From an uncultured Oribacterium sp. (GTDB lineage Bacteria > Bacillota > Clostridia > Lachnospirales > Lachnospiraceae), in NCBI GenBank assembly GCA_946413525.1, contig CAMKKZ010000002.1:62001-126000 (forward strand): 64,000 bases of DNA. The letters run 5' to 3'. This document shows positions 54,395 to 64,000 of the stretch, piece by piece; position 1 is the stretch's first letter; every line of letters begins with the position of its first letter. The translations under genes and the position numbers were made by a program. The notes under the pieces are model-generated. The model saw only the letters and a list, made by a program, of their open reading frames with translations. It made no database searches and was not told where the DNA came from.

Positions 54395-57300
54395 CTAATC
54401 GCGCTTTTTCTTTATTCTTCTAAGCACCTCAGAAACATGCTCCATTGTCCGCTCCAACGACCAGGACGAGCGTTGTCTCGCCGCCTGAAAAAGAAAAACA
54501 GGAGACGGTCCTCCCATAAATCGAAGCTGGCCCGCGGAAAGCTCTACAACTTCCGGTATTTTTTCAACAAGTATATCCGCGTCCGGGTGCATCAACATCC
54601 TGTACTGACCCCTGCTGATATTCAATTCCGATACATAACAGGCATGAGCGAGCGCTTTCAATTTCGCTATGTTAAGAAGATTTAGAACCTCGTTGGGAAG
54701 GTTTCCGTAACGGTCGCATAATTCATCCTGGATATCCATGTAATCCTCATCCGACGCAATCGAAGAAATCCTTTTATATGCATCGAGCTTCTGCGATTCA
54801 TCAGAAATATAATTGTCCGGAATATACGCGTTTATATCACACTCAACCTGCGTTTCGAATTCCTTCCTTTCTTCCGCCTCCCCTTTTTCCTCCTGTACAG
54901 CCTGCTGCAGAAGCTTACAATACAGCTCGTATCCGACCGAACCCATGTGACCATGCTGCTCCGCCCCCAGGACATTGCCCGCTCCCCTTATTTCCAAATC
55001 CCGCATCGCTATACGTATGCCGGAGCCCAGTTCCGTAAATTCCTTTATCGCTTTCAGCCTTTTTTCTGATTCCTCTGTCAGCATCTTCCCCTTACGATAC
55101 ATGAAAAAGGCATAGGCCGTACGGCTGGATCTTCCCACCCTGCCCCGTAGCTGGTAAAGCTGGGATAAGCCCATGTAATCCGCGTCACGTATGATCAGTG
55201 TATTCGCGTTTGGAATGTCCAGACCCGTTTCGATGATCGTGGTGGATACAAGCACGTCAATCTCTCCTCCAATGAAACGGAGCATGACATCCTCCAGTTC
55301 CCTTTCGGACATCTGCCCGTGGGCATAGGCCACCCGCGCCTCAGGGGATTTATCCTGAACTTCCTGGGCTATTTCCTGGATGTTCCTGACCCGGTTATGG
55401 ACGTAATAGACCTGGCCGTTCCTTGCCAGCTCCCTGTGTATCGCTTCACGGACCAATTCCTCATTATACTCCATGACGTATGTCTGAACCGGCAATCGGT
55501 CAATCGGCGGCTCCTCGAGGATGGACATATCCCTTATCCCCGAAAGCGACATATGCAGCGTTCTAGGGATCGGCGTCGCCGTCAGCGTAAGCACGTCCAC
55601 ATCCTTTTTAAGCTCCTTGATTTTTTCCTTGTGGGAAACCCCGAACCTCTGCTCCTCGTCCACGATCAGAAGCCCTAACTTGTGAAACGAGACATCCTTC
55701 GACAAAAGCCTGTGCGTTCCGATAATGATATCCAGACGTCCCGACTGGAGATCTTGTATGCTTTTTTTGTTTTGTTCCGCCGTACGAAAGCGGCAAAGCA
55801 AGCCCACATTCACCGGGAAGCCCTTCATACGTTCTGTAAATGTATTATATACCTGCTGCGCCAGGATGGTTGTCGGAACAAGATAAGCCACTTGCATGGA
55901 ATCCTGTACAGCCTTAAAGGCAGCCCTCAGGGCTATCTCCGTTTTTCCATAGCCGACATCACCGCAAATCAGCCTGTCCATAATGCGGCCGCTCTCCATA
56001 TCAGCCTTTGCCGCCTCGATTGCCAGCTCTTGATCAGGCGTTTCCTCGTAAGGAAACATTTCCTCGAATTCCCTCTGCCAAACCGTATCCGCTCCAAAGC
56101 GGAAGCCCCTCAGCTTCTGGCGGGCGGCATATAATTGACAGAGCTCCTTCGCCATGTCCTTCACAGCCTTTTGCACGCGTTTCCTGGTCCTTTGCCATTC
56201 CACCCCTCCGAGACGGTTCAGCCTGGGCTGTTTTCCCTCAGAGGCTGCGTATTTTTGGATCCCTGAGAGCATCGTGGCAGGAAGATACAAAAATCCTCCG
56301 TCCGCATATTCAATTTTAATATAATCCTTCGTTATATCCTCTACGGTTACCCTGTCTATTCCCCTGTATATGCCAACGCCATGGTCTTCCTCTACCACAT
56401 AATCGCCAGGGCTTATTTCTGACAATGCTCTGATTTTAATGCCGTCAAGCTTTCTGCGCCTTCTTTTCCTTTGGATTTCCCCAGCGTTTCCGAACATATC
56501 GGTTTCAGTCAGAACTACCAGATTTTCTTCCGAATATCTGAAGCCGGTATGTATGTATCCTTGCATTATCTTTATTGAACCTGGATTTTCCTCCCTGATC
56601 TTTTGATAGACAGCGGAAACCGCGTCAGAATCGTCCGCCGCGCCGGATTCAGCGTCATACATGTCCGGACAATATGCCTTCATTCCTTCATCGCGCAACG
56701 TCTGGGCAAGACGTGACGCGCGCGTGCCTGAAGCGGAAAACAGGACAATCTGCCTTTTTTCCTTTTGCCATTTGGCCAGATCCTTCCGCAGCATGTCAAA
56801 ATTGTTCCTGTACGCCGGCACATCGGCTGTCTCGACCGGGATGCATATTGAAGACGGGAATGCTTCGTTAAAGACGGACAAGTTGCTGTTTACCAGGGAA
56901 AACGCGATGCAAGTGCCCCTGAGCAGCCTGGATAAGATATCATCTACCGTGTAAATTAACTCGCCCACGTCCCCTACTTGCTGAGCTTCCGTTCTTTCCG
57001 AATAAGACCCCTTTTTCCCGGCTGCTTCTTTTCTTGCTTCAAAGCTTTCAACAAACTCTGCTTCGACAGCGCCGCCGCGTTCCCGCAGCCGGTCAGGCTC
57101 ATCCAGCAGCGTAATCGTGTCATCAGAAAAATAATCAATCAGGCTGACCTGCCTTGCCTGTCCTCCTTTTTTCATCGTGCCGTGGTCGCTAGCCGGATAT
57201 ATTTCCACCTTGTCCAGGCCTTCCAACGACCTTTGCGAATCAATATCAAAGCTGCGTATATTGTCTACCTCAAGATCCCAGAACTCTATTCTTACCGGAT

Positions 57301-57847
57301 TATCCACAGTGAATGGGAAAATATCAACAATGCCTCCCCTCACGGAGAACTCCCCCATCGCCTCTACTTCCGACAGGCGCCTGTAACCCATTTCCGATAG
57401 CTTTTGAACAAGAGCTTCCATTTCGATGATCTGACCTGGCTCAATATGCAGCACGGACTGTCGGAATTCTTCTTTCGCCCCCACCTTGTCCATCAAGGCA
57501 TCAATGCATGCAATGACGACCCCGCCTTTTTCCTCAAGCACGTGGCTAAGGACTTCGACTCGCTGTCTGGTAATCAGGGTTCCACGCGTATCCGCCTGAT
57601 AAAACAGGAAATCCTTTGCCGGATAATACCACGCATTCTCCTGGTAGGATTTAATATCCCTCCAAAGCCGCTTTCCTTTTTGTTCATCCGCTACTACCAG
57701 AAGCTTCCACCTGTACTTAGGAAAAGCAGCAACCATCATGGCCATTGCGGAATCCGTAAGACTTGTAATCGCCAGGGCTTCGTTCCCTTTGTTCACTTTT
57801 GCTATAATGCTGCCAAATGCGTTTGTATACCGAATTGGATTATACAT
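54395..57847 (-). CDS. mfd: Transcription-repair coupling factor
   Basis: This 1150-residue ATP-driven translocase removes stalled RNA polymerase and recruits UvrA. The UvrB-like N-terminal part includes FSVRGGIVDIFP. The polymerase-binding domain (about 475-560) includes GDYVVEEDHGVGIYRG. The helicase core has Walker A CGDVGYGKTEIALRA, the VDEEQRFGVSHKEK box, LTATPIPRTLHMSL and QLRGRVGRSSRTAYAF. The C-terminal TRCF domain ends the protein. Length is normal. I chose ATG 57847; a TTG two codons earlier is less likely. It follows pth by 15 bases, the same order as in Bacillus. Confidence 0.97.
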   Translation of the reverse strand: MYNPIRYTNAFGSIIAKVNKGNEALAITSLTDSAMAMMVAAFPKYRWKLLVVADEQKGKRLWRDIKSYQENAWYYPAKDFLFYQADTRGTLITRQRVEVLSHVLEEKGGVVIACIDALMDKVGAKEEFRQSVLHIEPGQIIEMEALVQKLSEMGYRRLSEVEAMGEFSVRGGIVDIFPFTVDNPVRIEFWDLEVDNIRSFDIDSQRSLEGLDKVEIYPASDHGTMKKGGQARQVSLIDYFSDDTITLLDEPDRLRERGGAVEAEFVESFEARKEAAGKKGSYSERTEAQQVGDVGELIYTVDDILSRLLRGTCIAFSLVNSNLSVFNEAFPSSICIPVETADVPAYRNNFDMLRKDLAKWQKEKRQIVLFSASGTRASRLAQTLRDEGMKAYCPDMYDAESGAADDSDAVSAVYQKIREENPGSIKIMQGYIHTGFRYSEENLVVLTETDMFGNAGEIQRKRRRRKLDGIKIRALSEISPGDYVVEEDHGVGIYRGIDRVTVEDITKDYIKIEYADGGFLYLPATMLSGIQKYAASEGKQPRLNRLGGVEWQRTRKRVQKAVKDMAKELCQLYAARQKLRGFRFGADTVWQREFEEMFPYEETPDQELAIEAAKADMESGRIMDRLICGDVGYGKTEIALRAAFKAVQDSMQVAYLVPTTILAQQVYNTFTERMKGFPVNVGLLCRFRTAEQNKKSIQDLQSGRLDIIIGTHRLLSKDVSFHKLGLLIVDEEQRFGVSHKEKIKELKKDVDVLTLTATPIPRTLHMSLSGIRDMSILEEPPIDRLPVQTYVMEYNEELVREAIHRELARNGQVYYVHNRVRNIQEIAQEVQDKSPEARVAYAHGQMSERELEDVMLRFIGGEIDVLVSTTIIETGLDIPNANTLIIRDADYMGLSQLYQLRGRVGRSSRTAYAFFMYRKGKMLTEESEKRLKAIKEFTELGSGIRIAMRDLEIRGAGNVLGAEQHGHMGSVGYELYCKLLQQAVQEEKGEAEERKEFETQVECDINAYIPDNYISDESQKLDAYKRISSIASDEDYMDIQDELCDRYGNLPNEVLNLLNIAKLKALAHACYVSELNISRGQYRMLMHPDADILVEKIPEVVELSAGQLRFMGGPSPVFLFQAARQRSSWSLERTMEHVSEVLRRIKKKRD

Positions 57848-57862
57848 TTTCAATCCCCGTTA

Positions 57863-58525
57863 CTAATTTTCCGGCTTGGCTTTTTTTGTATTGTGGGCAT
57901 TCATCGCCTTCTCAGGACCAAGCGTTATTATCTCAAGGCACGCTTTCGCAGCCTCCCTGTAAACATCTTTCATAAGCTGACCATCCGCCTCGTTAAATTT
58001 TGCCAGCACATGGCTTGCCAGATCCATACGGTCCGGCTTTCCGCCCACCCCTATTCGGACGCGTGGAAAGTCCTCCGTACCAAGGCATTCAATGATTGAT
58101 TTCAGGCCATTGTGCCCTCCTGCCGATCCCCTTTGCCGTATTCTCAGCCGGCCGGTTTCCAGAGCAACATCGTCTGAGCAGACTATGATTCTTGAGGGAG
58201 GAATTTTATAATAATTTGCCATCGGGGAAATGCATTCTCCCGAAGCATTCATGTATGTTAGCGGCTTCAGCAAAAGCAATTCCACATCCTCATCCTGCAT
58301 CAGCCCCTCACCGCCCCGCATAATTAAACCGGGTTTAAACTTTGCCCTGGCATACGCCCCTTTGAATTTTGTTTCATTCAGCCTTCCGCCAAAAGCCGGA
58401 TGGCCGGCAGGGCCGGGGAGCCTCGCCAGGATATCGCATAATGCGTCAATCACCTCAAATCCCGCATTATGCCTTGTCCCGACATACTTTCTCTCGGGAT
58501 TTCCCAGGCCTGCAATCATCCACAT
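57863..58525 (-). CDS. pth: Peptidyl-tRNA hydrolase
   Basis: This 220-residue enzyme frees tRNA from prematurely released peptidyl-tRNA. The N-terminus MWMIAGLGNPERKYVGTRHN contains the catalytic His19, with PLTYMNASGE, Asp in VCSDDVAL and GSAGGHNGLKSI all conserved. The protein is slightly longer than usual: an insertion at about 33-50 and a basic tail are visible. The ATG start has GGAAAGGAG. Between it and spoVG lie 390 bases with hairpins only. Confidence 0.95.
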   Translation of the reverse strand: MWMIAGLGNPERKYVGTRHNAGFEVIDALCDILARLPGPAGHPAFGGRLNETKFKGAYARAKFKPGLIMRGGEGLMQDEDVELLLLKPLTYMNASGECISPMANYYKIPPSRIIVCSDDVALETGRLRIRQRGSAGGHNGLKSIIECLGTEDFPRVRIGVGGKPDRMDLASHVLAKFNEADGQLMKDVYREAAKACLEIITLGPEKAMNAHNTKKAKPEN

Positions 58526-58915
58526 TGAAATTCTCCTTTCCGAACTGATTGCCGCGAATCAAACAAATCAGCCAACTATTCAGCACCCTATTTGCAGCCG
58601 CCTTTGGCGACTGCTCATGCGGGCGTTAAGGGGCGCTCCGCGCCTTATCCGCCCACAAGCACCTGCTTGCCGCAAGACGACATGCTCCTTACATCGCCTC
58701 TGTGATAACAGGAAAAGCCGGCAGTCTCATGAACCACCGGCTTTCCTGTAATTTTGAAACCTTCTCAGCTAGTTATATTCATGATTAAAAAGGACTGCAA
58801 GCGCGCGACGCCATGCGAATAGTTACAAAGAGCAAATCCTTCCAGCCATGAATCCATGCCGGCTAACAGATACGGTATCGTATCTATACATACGGCTATA
58901 CAGCGTTCTGAGAAA
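58526..58915. other. Gene-free gap between spoVG and pth
   Basis: No credible ORF is seen. It holds a GGCGC-TCC-GCGCC hairpin at about 58631-58647 and the terminator-like stem at 58709-58748. The pth promoter is presumably here but I could not place it with confidence. Confidence 0.6.
58709..58748 (-). terminator. Terminator-like hairpin after spoVG
   Basis: CAGGAAA-A-GCCGG pairs with CCGGCTTTCCTG, with one bulged base and a loop of about 15 bases. A T-run forms part of the 3' arm on the minus strand rather than following it, so strength is uncertain. Confidence 0.5.
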
Positions 58916-59194
58916 TCAAACTCCCTCGGGTTCCTCTTCCAATAACTCTGCCTGATACTTCTCCAAAATAATGCTCTGGATGCCCTCCCTGGTGGACGAC
59001 CTGATAGGATGCGCAATATCCCTATACTCTCCATCAGCAGTCTTTCTTGATGGCATAGCAATGAAAAGCCCTTTTTCTCCTTCGATCACTTTGATGTCAT
59101 GGATGACGAATTCGTTGTCAAACGTGATTGACGCGACCGCTTTCATCTTCCCTTCTTTTTCAACCTTTCGAATACGAACGTCTGTAATCTGCAT
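58916..59194 (-). CDS. spoVG: SpoVG family RNA/DNA-binding regulator
   Basis: This 92-residue protein starts [19 protein letters not shown] and has [20 protein letters not shown] and YRDIAHPI, the standard SpoVG core. The C-terminus is acidic. SpoVG proteins bind nucleic acid and affect sporulation, division or virulence genes in different Firmicutes. The ATG start has TTTGGAGG. It lies 41 bases after glgD, so some read-through from the glycogen operon is likely. Confidence 0.96.
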   Translation of the reverse strand: MQITDVRIRKVEKEGKMKAVASITFDNEFVIHDIKVIEGEKGLFIAMPSRKTADGEYRDIAHPIRSSTREGIQSIILEKYQAELLEEEPEGV

Positions 59195-59235
59195 ATGATA
59201 CCTCCAAATACGCTCCGTTCAGATAAGCCATCGTC

Positions 59236-60357
59236 CTACATACTATACCTTTCGTTTTTCTCGATTACAATCTTAATGTCGTCTTTGGTTCCAATGTAGG
59301 TCGTGTTTGCACGAATCGTATCGCGGCTCTCAACAATGCAATTCTCGATCACTGTATTGTCGCCGATATAGACGTCATTCAAAATGATAGAATCTTTGAT
59401 AACGCAATTATTACCAACATATACCTTGCGGAATAATACGGAATTTTCAACCGTGCCATTAATGATACAACCGCTGGCCACAATGGAATTATGCACGGAG
59501 CAGTCCGGATTGTACTTGGCGGGGGGATTGTCCTCCAGCCTGGTGTAGATTCCAGGAGCCTGTTTGAAGAAGAAATCCCGGACATCCCGGCTCAAAAAAT
59601 CCATATTCGTCTTGTAATAAGACTCTACCGAAGCGATATTGCTCCAATAGGTCTGCATCTTATAGCCGTAAATCCGCTTTACGTTCTTATAACGCACAAG
59701 TATGTCCTTTACAAAGTCATAACGATCCTCGTCATTCGCCTTTTCCAGAAGCTCGATCAACTGGCGGCGGCGGATAATATAAATGCCGCAAGAAATGATG
59801 TTGGCATCCGTAGCCATTGGCTTTTCTTCAAACTCAACTATACGGTTGTCATCGTTCATCTTTACGCAGCCAAACCTCGAAATGTCATCCTCCGGATCCA
59901 TGGATTTTACCACGACGGTAATATCCGCCTTCTTCTCGATATGATACTCCAGAACCTTGTTATAATCCAACTTGTATATGCCGTCACCGGCGGCAATGAT
60001 AACATAGGGTTCGTGTGATTCCTTGAGGAATACAAGGTTCTGATACAGGGCGTCAGCCGTTCCACGGAACCAATCACTGTGTTCCGCGGTAATTGTCGGA
60101 GTATATACATATAATCCGCCTTGCTTGCGTCCAAAATCCCACCATTTCGATGAACTCAGGTGCTGGTTCAATGACCTGGAGTTATACTGCGTCAGGACCG
60201 CCACTCTCTGCACATGGGAGTTGGACATATTGGAAAGAGAAAAATCAATGGAGCGAAAGCTTCCTGCCACAGGCATGGCTGATATGGCTCTTTTCCTGCT
60301 TAGCTCCCGCATCCGTTTGTTGTTTCCGCCTGCTAAGATAATGCCGATTGCTCTCAT
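59236..60357 (-). CDS. glgD: GlgD, regulatory partner of ADP-glucose pyrophosphorylase
   Basis: This 373-residue protein is a GlgC paralogue with a nucleotidyltransferase-like domain followed by a left-handed beta-helix (hexapeptide-like [18 protein letters not shown]). The glycine-rich loop is altered ([10 protein letters not shown]), and the sugar-site motif reads [11 protein letters not shown] where GlgC has [11 protein letters not shown], consistent with a non-catalytic role. In Firmicutes GlgC and GlgD form a hetero-oligomer with higher activity. Its ATG overlaps the glgC stop as ATGA. Confidence 0.94.
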   Translation of the reverse strand: MRAIGIILAGGNNKRMRELSRKRAISAMPVAGSFRSIDFSLSNMSNSHVQRVAVLTQYNSRSLNQHLSSSKWWDFGRKQGGLYVYTPTITAEHSDWFRGTADALYQNLVFLKESHEPYVIIAAGDGIYKLDYNKVLEYHIEKKADITVVVKSMDPEDDISRFGCVKMNDDNRIVEFEEKPMATDANIISCGIYIIRRRQLIELLEKANDEDRYDFVKDILVRYKNVKRIYGYKMQTYWSNIASVESYYKTNMDFLSRDVRDFFFKQAPGIYTRLEDNPPAKYNPDCSVHNSIVASGCIINGTVENSVLFRKVYVGNNCVIKDSIILNDVYIGDNTVIENCIVESRDTIRANTTYIGTKDDIKIVIEKNERYSM

Positions 60358-61628
60358 ATTCTGTCTCCCTCCTTGATGATTGCTCCGCCGCTCTGAAGTA
60401 ATCCGTCAGGGTAATCCTCTCTGCTGGTTGCGCCCAGAATGGCTGTGTTTCGGCCAATCCTCACGCCATCAGGAATGACTGAATTCTCGCCAATCGTTGC
60501 AAGCTCGGCATTATAAACCCTGGCATCATAAGTTGAAGGCGCAAAATCACCATAACCTATTACGCAATTCTTGCCAATCGTGGTTCCTTCAGCTATGATG
60601 GCCTTATTAAGGCGAGTGCCCGCGTTAATGGTCACGTTGGCCATAATGATTGAATCTTCAATCACGGCGCCTGCTTCCACCGTAACACCCTCTCCAAGTA
60701 CTGAATTATGAACCTCGCCATGAATTTCGCATCCCTCGGAAATCAGAGACCTCTCAATCTTGGACTCGCCGGATATGAATTGCGGAGCCGCTATGTCAGT
60801 CTTGGTGTAGATCTTCCAATATTCTTCATAAAGATTGAATTCAGGAATGATGGACACCAGTTCCATATTCGATTGCCAGTAGGAGTCAAGCGTCCCAACA
60901 TCCTTCCAGTAACCATTGAATTCATAAGCGTAAATCGGTTTCTTTGCATTGAAAAGGTAAGGAATAATGTGCTTGCCGAAATCGCACTCAGGAACATCTT
61001 TGTTCTTAATAAGGGCTTCGCGAAGGATGGGCCAGCTAAAGATATAGATGCCCATGGACGCAAGGTTTGACTTAGGCTCCTTAGGCTTTTCCTGGAAATC
61101 GATAATCCGGCTGTTATCATCCGTCACCGTAATGCCGAAGCGGCTGGCTTCCTCCCAGGGAACGGGCATGGAAGCAATGGTGAGCTCAGCGCCCATCGCC
61201 TTGTGATATTCCAGCATGACTTCATAATCCATCTTGTAGATATGGTCACCTGATAAAATCAGAACATAGTCCGGGTTATATGTATCAATATACTCTATGT
61301 TCTGGTAAATGGCATTCGCGGTTCCGGAATACCAGTCAGACCCGCTCTGTGATTCATATGGTTGAAGGACGGTCACACCACCACGGTTTCTGTCCAAATC
61401 CCAGGGAATGCCGATGCCAATATGGGCATTCAGCCTAAGCGGCTGGTACTGCGTCAACACACCCACGGTATCAATGCCGGAATTGATGCAGTTGGACAAT
61501 GGGAAATCAATGATGGAATATTTTCCGCCAAATGATACAGCGGGCTTTGCAACATTTTTCGTTAGTACACCAAGGCGCGAGCCCTGGCCGCCTGCCAGCA
61601 GCATGGCGATCATTTCTTTTTTAATCAC
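60354..61628 (-). CDS. glgC: Glucose-1-phosphate adenylyltransferase (GTG start)
   Basis: This 424-residue enzyme makes ADP-glucose for glycogen synthesis. [15 protein letters not shown] is the nucleotide loop, with [29 protein letters not shown] and [10 protein letters not shown]. The C-terminal beta-helix has hexapeptide repeats. The start is GTG with AAGAGGTGA at proper distance; the next ATG is too far from it. A good promoter is upstream. glgA, glgB and glgP are not in the window. Confidence 0.96.
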   Translation of the reverse strand: MIKKEMIAMLLAGGQGSRLGVLTKNVAKPAVSFGGKYSIIDFPLSNCINSGIDTVGVLTQYQPLRLNAHIGIGIPWDLDRNRGGVTVLQPYESQSGSDWYSGTANAIYQNIEYIDTYNPDYVLILSGDHIYKMDYEVMLEYHKAMGAELTIASMPVPWEEASRFGITVTDDNSRIIDFQEKPKEPKSNLASMGIYIFSWPILREALIKNKDVPECDFGKHIIPYLFNAKKPIYAYEFNGYWKDVGTLDSYWQSNMELVSIIPEFNLYEEYWKIYTKTDIAAPQFISGESKIERSLISEGCEIHGEVHNSVLGEGVTVEAGAVIEDSIIMANVTINAGTRLNKAIIAEGTTIGKNCVIGYGDFAPSTYDARVYNAELATIGENSVIPDGVRIGRNTAILGATSREDYPDGLLQSGGAIIKEGDRI

Positions 61629-61726
61629 ATCATCACCTCTTGTTGGTTGCTATCCGTACGAGAGCTACAGAGCCCTTTAAAGGATATTATTGCAAGTATT
61701 TATGTGAACGGGTTGCTGTTAGATTT

Positions 61727-61755
61727 ATTATACCACTCTTCTGCATCATTGTGAA
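61727..61755 (-). promoter_or_regulatory. Sigma-A-type promoter of glgCD
   Basis: TTCACA (complement of 61750-61755) and consensus TATAAT (complement of 61727-61732) are spaced by 17 bases, about 95 bases before the glgC start. Confidence 0.75.
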
Positions 61756-61806
61756 CAAATTTTAGAAAGATTTTATTAGAAAAATAGTCACATTTTGAAA
61801 TACGAA

Positions 61807-61834
61807 AAAAACGCCGGTTCAATCCGGCGTTTTT
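61807..61834 (-). terminator. Rho-independent terminator after the YhaN-like gene
   Basis: An 11-bp stem AAAAACGCCGG/CCGGCGTTTTT has a 6-base loop and a T-run of seven on the minus strand. It lies 140 bases after the stop; the stretch 61835-61975 shows no gene. Confidence 0.88.
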
Positions 61835-61975
61835 ACTTGAATCACTTAAAATTGAGCAACAAAGGCAATCATGAATTCTGGAATCCAGAGGCGTTTGGAA
61901 CTGTTCCACACCTTGCCCGTCCTTTGGATTTCTTATCTCTTCAGGCCATCCAGCACGTTCGGAGCCGTCATGTCA

Positions 61976-63895
61976 TCACCCAAGGGAAATCAGCCGGAAG
62001 ACCGCGCCAATATCAGACAAGGCTCTTTCCTCCCTTTGATGGCAGGTGAAAAGCAGTATCTGTTCCGGATACTGTTCCTGTATGAATACGAGTGCCGCCC
62101 GAAGCCTGCTGTCATCATACATGGCAAAGCTGTCATCAAAAATCAAGGGAAGGTACTCTTTTGCCCTGTCCTGCAAAAACCTGGATGCCGACAGCCGAAG
62201 CGCAAGATTCACCTGGTCAACGGTCCCGCTTGACGCGGTTTCCAAAGGCACCCTCTTTCTGCCGCGGATCAGGTATATATGAAGCTGATCATCTATCCAT
62301 AGTGATTTATATGCTCCGTTCGTCACGCCCTTCATCATAGAAGCCGCCTGTTTATTCAGATAATAACCAAACCGATCCTTAAGATTTGTGGACAATCCGG
62401 TTATCGTCTCAATCGCAAGGCTTACCGCGTCAGCTTCCTGGGCCAGCCTCTCATTTTCGACCAAAGTTTTCTCGAGATCCTCGGCCCTCATCTTTGCCTC
62501 TGACAAGCGCAGCAGTTTTCCCTCGAGCATTGCTTCTAATTCCTTCTGGCGGCCAACCTCCTTGTCATACTGTTTTTCTTCCTCTGTCAATTCCTTCGAA
62601 GTCTCTTCTAAAAGCTCCAAATCCTTCCGGTCTTTCTCAAGACCCAGACATACAGAACGGAATTCCTGTAGTTGTTTCCGCAGCTCCTGCATGGATTCCT
62701 CATTGATTTTTCTTGCTCCCAGATGACGTTCAAGGATTTCCTCAAGGTTTTCCTCCGATTGCCTGAATTCCCTTGCAGCCCTTCCATTCTCGGCCATATT
62801 GATAAAACCGCAGGAAAACAACACCAGGGACAAAAAGGCAAAGACAACGGCAGGCAAGGCCGCCGGCATCCCTGGCATTGCCGACATCGCCTCAAAGCCC
62901 AGGCTTTGGGAAAGAGCCCGTATGGCAGGCACACCGCCCAGGGCAGGAACAACCGGGCCTGCGGCCGCCAGACAAAACACAAGGGAAACTACGCCCGCCA
63001 ATGGGCAGGCAATCGGGGCGGCCCTCCTTAAAACACTTTTCCTTTCCGCCAAAGCCTTTTGGTATCTAGCGTATTCATAATCGGCCATGTCCTCCAACGA
63101 TATGATTTGCGCTTCCTCGGAAAAACCCGTGGAATTCAGCCGTGCCGAGGCTTCGGCCGTCCGTTTCAACAGCGCGTCGCGACGTTCGTTCTGGGCCTTA
63201 AGCGTTTCCTGAGCCACATTCTGAAGGTCCGTAAACTCCTGAAGCCTGTTTTCATAAGCAGGATCAGCCACTTCCCTTTCCAGTTCCTTGATTTCCGCCA
63301 TCAGCGCGGCATAACTCCTCGCGGCTTCCGGAGCGATCTGGTTCTCGAGAGAAATCTTCTTCTCCCTCAGTATCGCCACAGCCTTTTCGCTGTTCAATCC
63401 GGCATCCCCCGTTGTCCGCACATTCTCTATATATGAACGCAGTTCTTTTGCCATCTCCTTCCCCATGCCGCTTTTTAACTGGCCAATGGAGACCGTGTTG
63501 CAATACGCGTTTTCAGAAATGCCAGAAAGAACCTCCCTCAGGAAATCCTCGGGATCCACCACCATGCTCTGATCCGTTTCGTTATAAATGGAAATGGATT
63601 TGTTTTCATGATAGAAGACACGTTTCAAAAGATATTTCTTTCTTCTATAAGAAAAACGAAGCTCACCCCCAAAGCTTTTCGGCGAATCCCATGGTTCATA
63701 GCGACGGTACATGTCATCAAGCCTCGCCACGCCTGGCTTTTTTGTTATCCCATAAAGCATGGCCCGGATAAAGCTGTGCAGCGTGGATTTTCCAGCCTCA
63801 TTGTGACCGTAAACAACATTCAGGCCCTCAGAAAACTGAACCGTAAGGTCGTGGAATTTTCCAAAACCCTTTATATGCAGATCGATAAATTTCAT
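61976..63895 (-). CDS. YhaN/SbcC-like membrane-anchored AAA ATPase
   Basis: This 639-residue protein has the Rad50/YhaN split-head plan. Walker A is YGHNEAGKSTLHSFIRAML near the N-terminus; the signature-like ASSGTVDQVNLALRLS and Walker B YLPLIFDDSFAMYDD are near the end. Coiled coils flank a central part with two hydrophobic segments (about 300-330 and 347-370, separated by a Pro/Gly-rich loop). It shares layout with the ATPase at 30.5 kb, but its Walker A glycine is intact. The ATG follows AAGGGGAG, 16 bases after the end of a nuclease-like gene. YhaN/YhaO of Bacillus is the closest named pair; function is poorly known. Confidence 0.85.
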   Translation of the reverse strand: MKFIDLHIKGFGKFHDLTVQFSEGLNVVYGHNEAGKSTLHSFIRAMLYGITKKPGVARLDDMYRRYEPWDSPKSFGGELRFSYRRKKYLLKRVFYHENKSISIYNETDQSMVVDPEDFLREVLSGISENAYCNTVSIGQLKSGMGKEMAKELRSYIENVRTTGDAGLNSEKAVAILREKKISLENQIAPEAARSYAALMAEIKELEREVADPAYENRLQEFTDLQNVAQETLKAQNERRDALLKRTAEASARLNSTGFSEEAQIISLEDMADYEYARYQKALAERKSVLRRAAPIACPLAGVVSLVFCLAAAGPVVPALGGVPAIRALSQSLGFEAMSAMPGMPAALPAVVFAFLSLVLFSCGFINMAENGRAAREFRQSEENLEEILERHLGARKINEESMQELRKQLQEFRSVCLGLEKDRKDLELLEETSKELTEEEKQYDKEVGRQKELEAMLEGKLLRLSEAKMRAEDLEKTLVENERLAQEADAVSLAIETITGLSTNLKDRFGYYLNKQAASMMKGVTNGAYKSLWIDDQLHIYLIRGRKRVPLETASSGTVDQVNLALRLSASRFLQDRAKEYLPLIFDDSFAMYDDSRLRAALVFIQEQYPEQILLFTCHQREERALSDIGAVFRLISLG

Positions 63896-63911
63896 GCAGC
63901 CACACTCCCCT

Positions 63912-64000
63912 TTACTCTGCTGTTTCCATCAGGGCATCTATGCCATAGTTCAGAGCCATACGCTCAATGTAACTCATATCATCCTCATTTTCCCTGAGCA
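63912..64000 (-). CDS. C-terminal end of a SbcD/YhaO-like nuclease (partial)
   Basis: Only the last 29 or so residues are visible, ending YIERMALNYGIDALMETAE and a TAA at 63912-63914. This tail resembles the C-terminus of metallophosphoesterase partners of YhaN-type ATPases, and its position just upstream of such an ATPase supports that. The catalytic part is outside the window, so whether it is active cannot be judged. Confidence 0.6.
   Translation of the reverse strand, partial: LRENEDDMSYIERMALNYGIDALMETAE

Overview
The window looks like chromosomal DNA from a Gram-positive anaerobe of the Clostridia, most likely family Lachnospiraceae. The grounds are a DUF3881 gene of the kind known from that family, a GlgC/GlgD glycogen pair, an MglBAC sugar importer, an NADP-type glutamate dehydrogenase, lipoproteins with Gram-positive lipoboxes, strong AGGAGG ribosome sites, and a Bacillus/Clostridium-type spoVG-pth-mfd-hup-rqcP-divIC-tilS-hpt neighbourhood. 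I see no rRNA, tRNA, phage, transposase or CRISPR array.

Layout. 0-9.6 kb: a partial trigger-factor-like lipoprotein, an M18 aminopeptidase, a signal peptidase I with a glycine/serine repeat tail and a four-cysteine insertion, a DUF3783 protein, a large M16C lipoprotein protease and gdhA. 10-15 kb: DUF3881, a YlmH-like S4 protein, trmB, then an xpaC/telA pair. 15-19.3 kb: mglBAC on the minus strand. 19.5-24.8 kb: an ABC-F ATPase with a shortened first ATPase domain, a small membrane protein, a repeat-rich gap and a cell-wall-binding-type protein. 23-35 kb: exopolysaccharide genes (two divergent Wzz-like proteins, EpsG, two GT2 enzymes, a polyprenyl-phosphate sugar transferase), with the last three downstream of a purC-led operon that also holds a membrane-anchored Rad50/SbcC-like ATPase and a metallophosphoesterase with lost catalytic motifs. 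35-37.4 kb: an L,D-transpeptidase and an LtrA protein. 37.5-44.4 kb: an F-type ATP synthase operon. 44.4-46.8 kb: two CNNM/CorC-like membrane proteins. 46.9-51.2 kb: a KdgK-like sugar kinase, a HAD phosphatase and a GH13 neopullulanase-like enzyme. 51.2-59.2 kb: hpt, tilS, divIC, rqcP, hup, mfd, pth and spoVG. 59.2-61.6 kb: glgD and glgC. 62-64 kb: a second SbcC/YhaN-like ATPase and the end of its nuclease partner.

The most notable observation is in the ATP synthase operon. There is no stand-alone atpH (delta). Instead the alpha subunit carries about 100 extra N-terminal residues whose core aligns by eye with the C-terminal, stalk-binding domain of delta. The six-helix N-terminal domain of delta is not found in the operon, and the atpF-atpA gap holds a dispersed repeat instead. 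The a subunit also has a charged tail of about 70 residues. Both features suggest a rebuilt peripheral stalk.

The second theme is intergenic DNA. At least six gaps hold units of about 69 bp built from two alternating hairpins, in both orientations. Other gaps hold a second palindrome family whose stems differ in sequence but keep pairing. One gap holds a 135-bp MITE-like element with 16-bp inverted ends. These look like dispersed structured repeats rather than genes.
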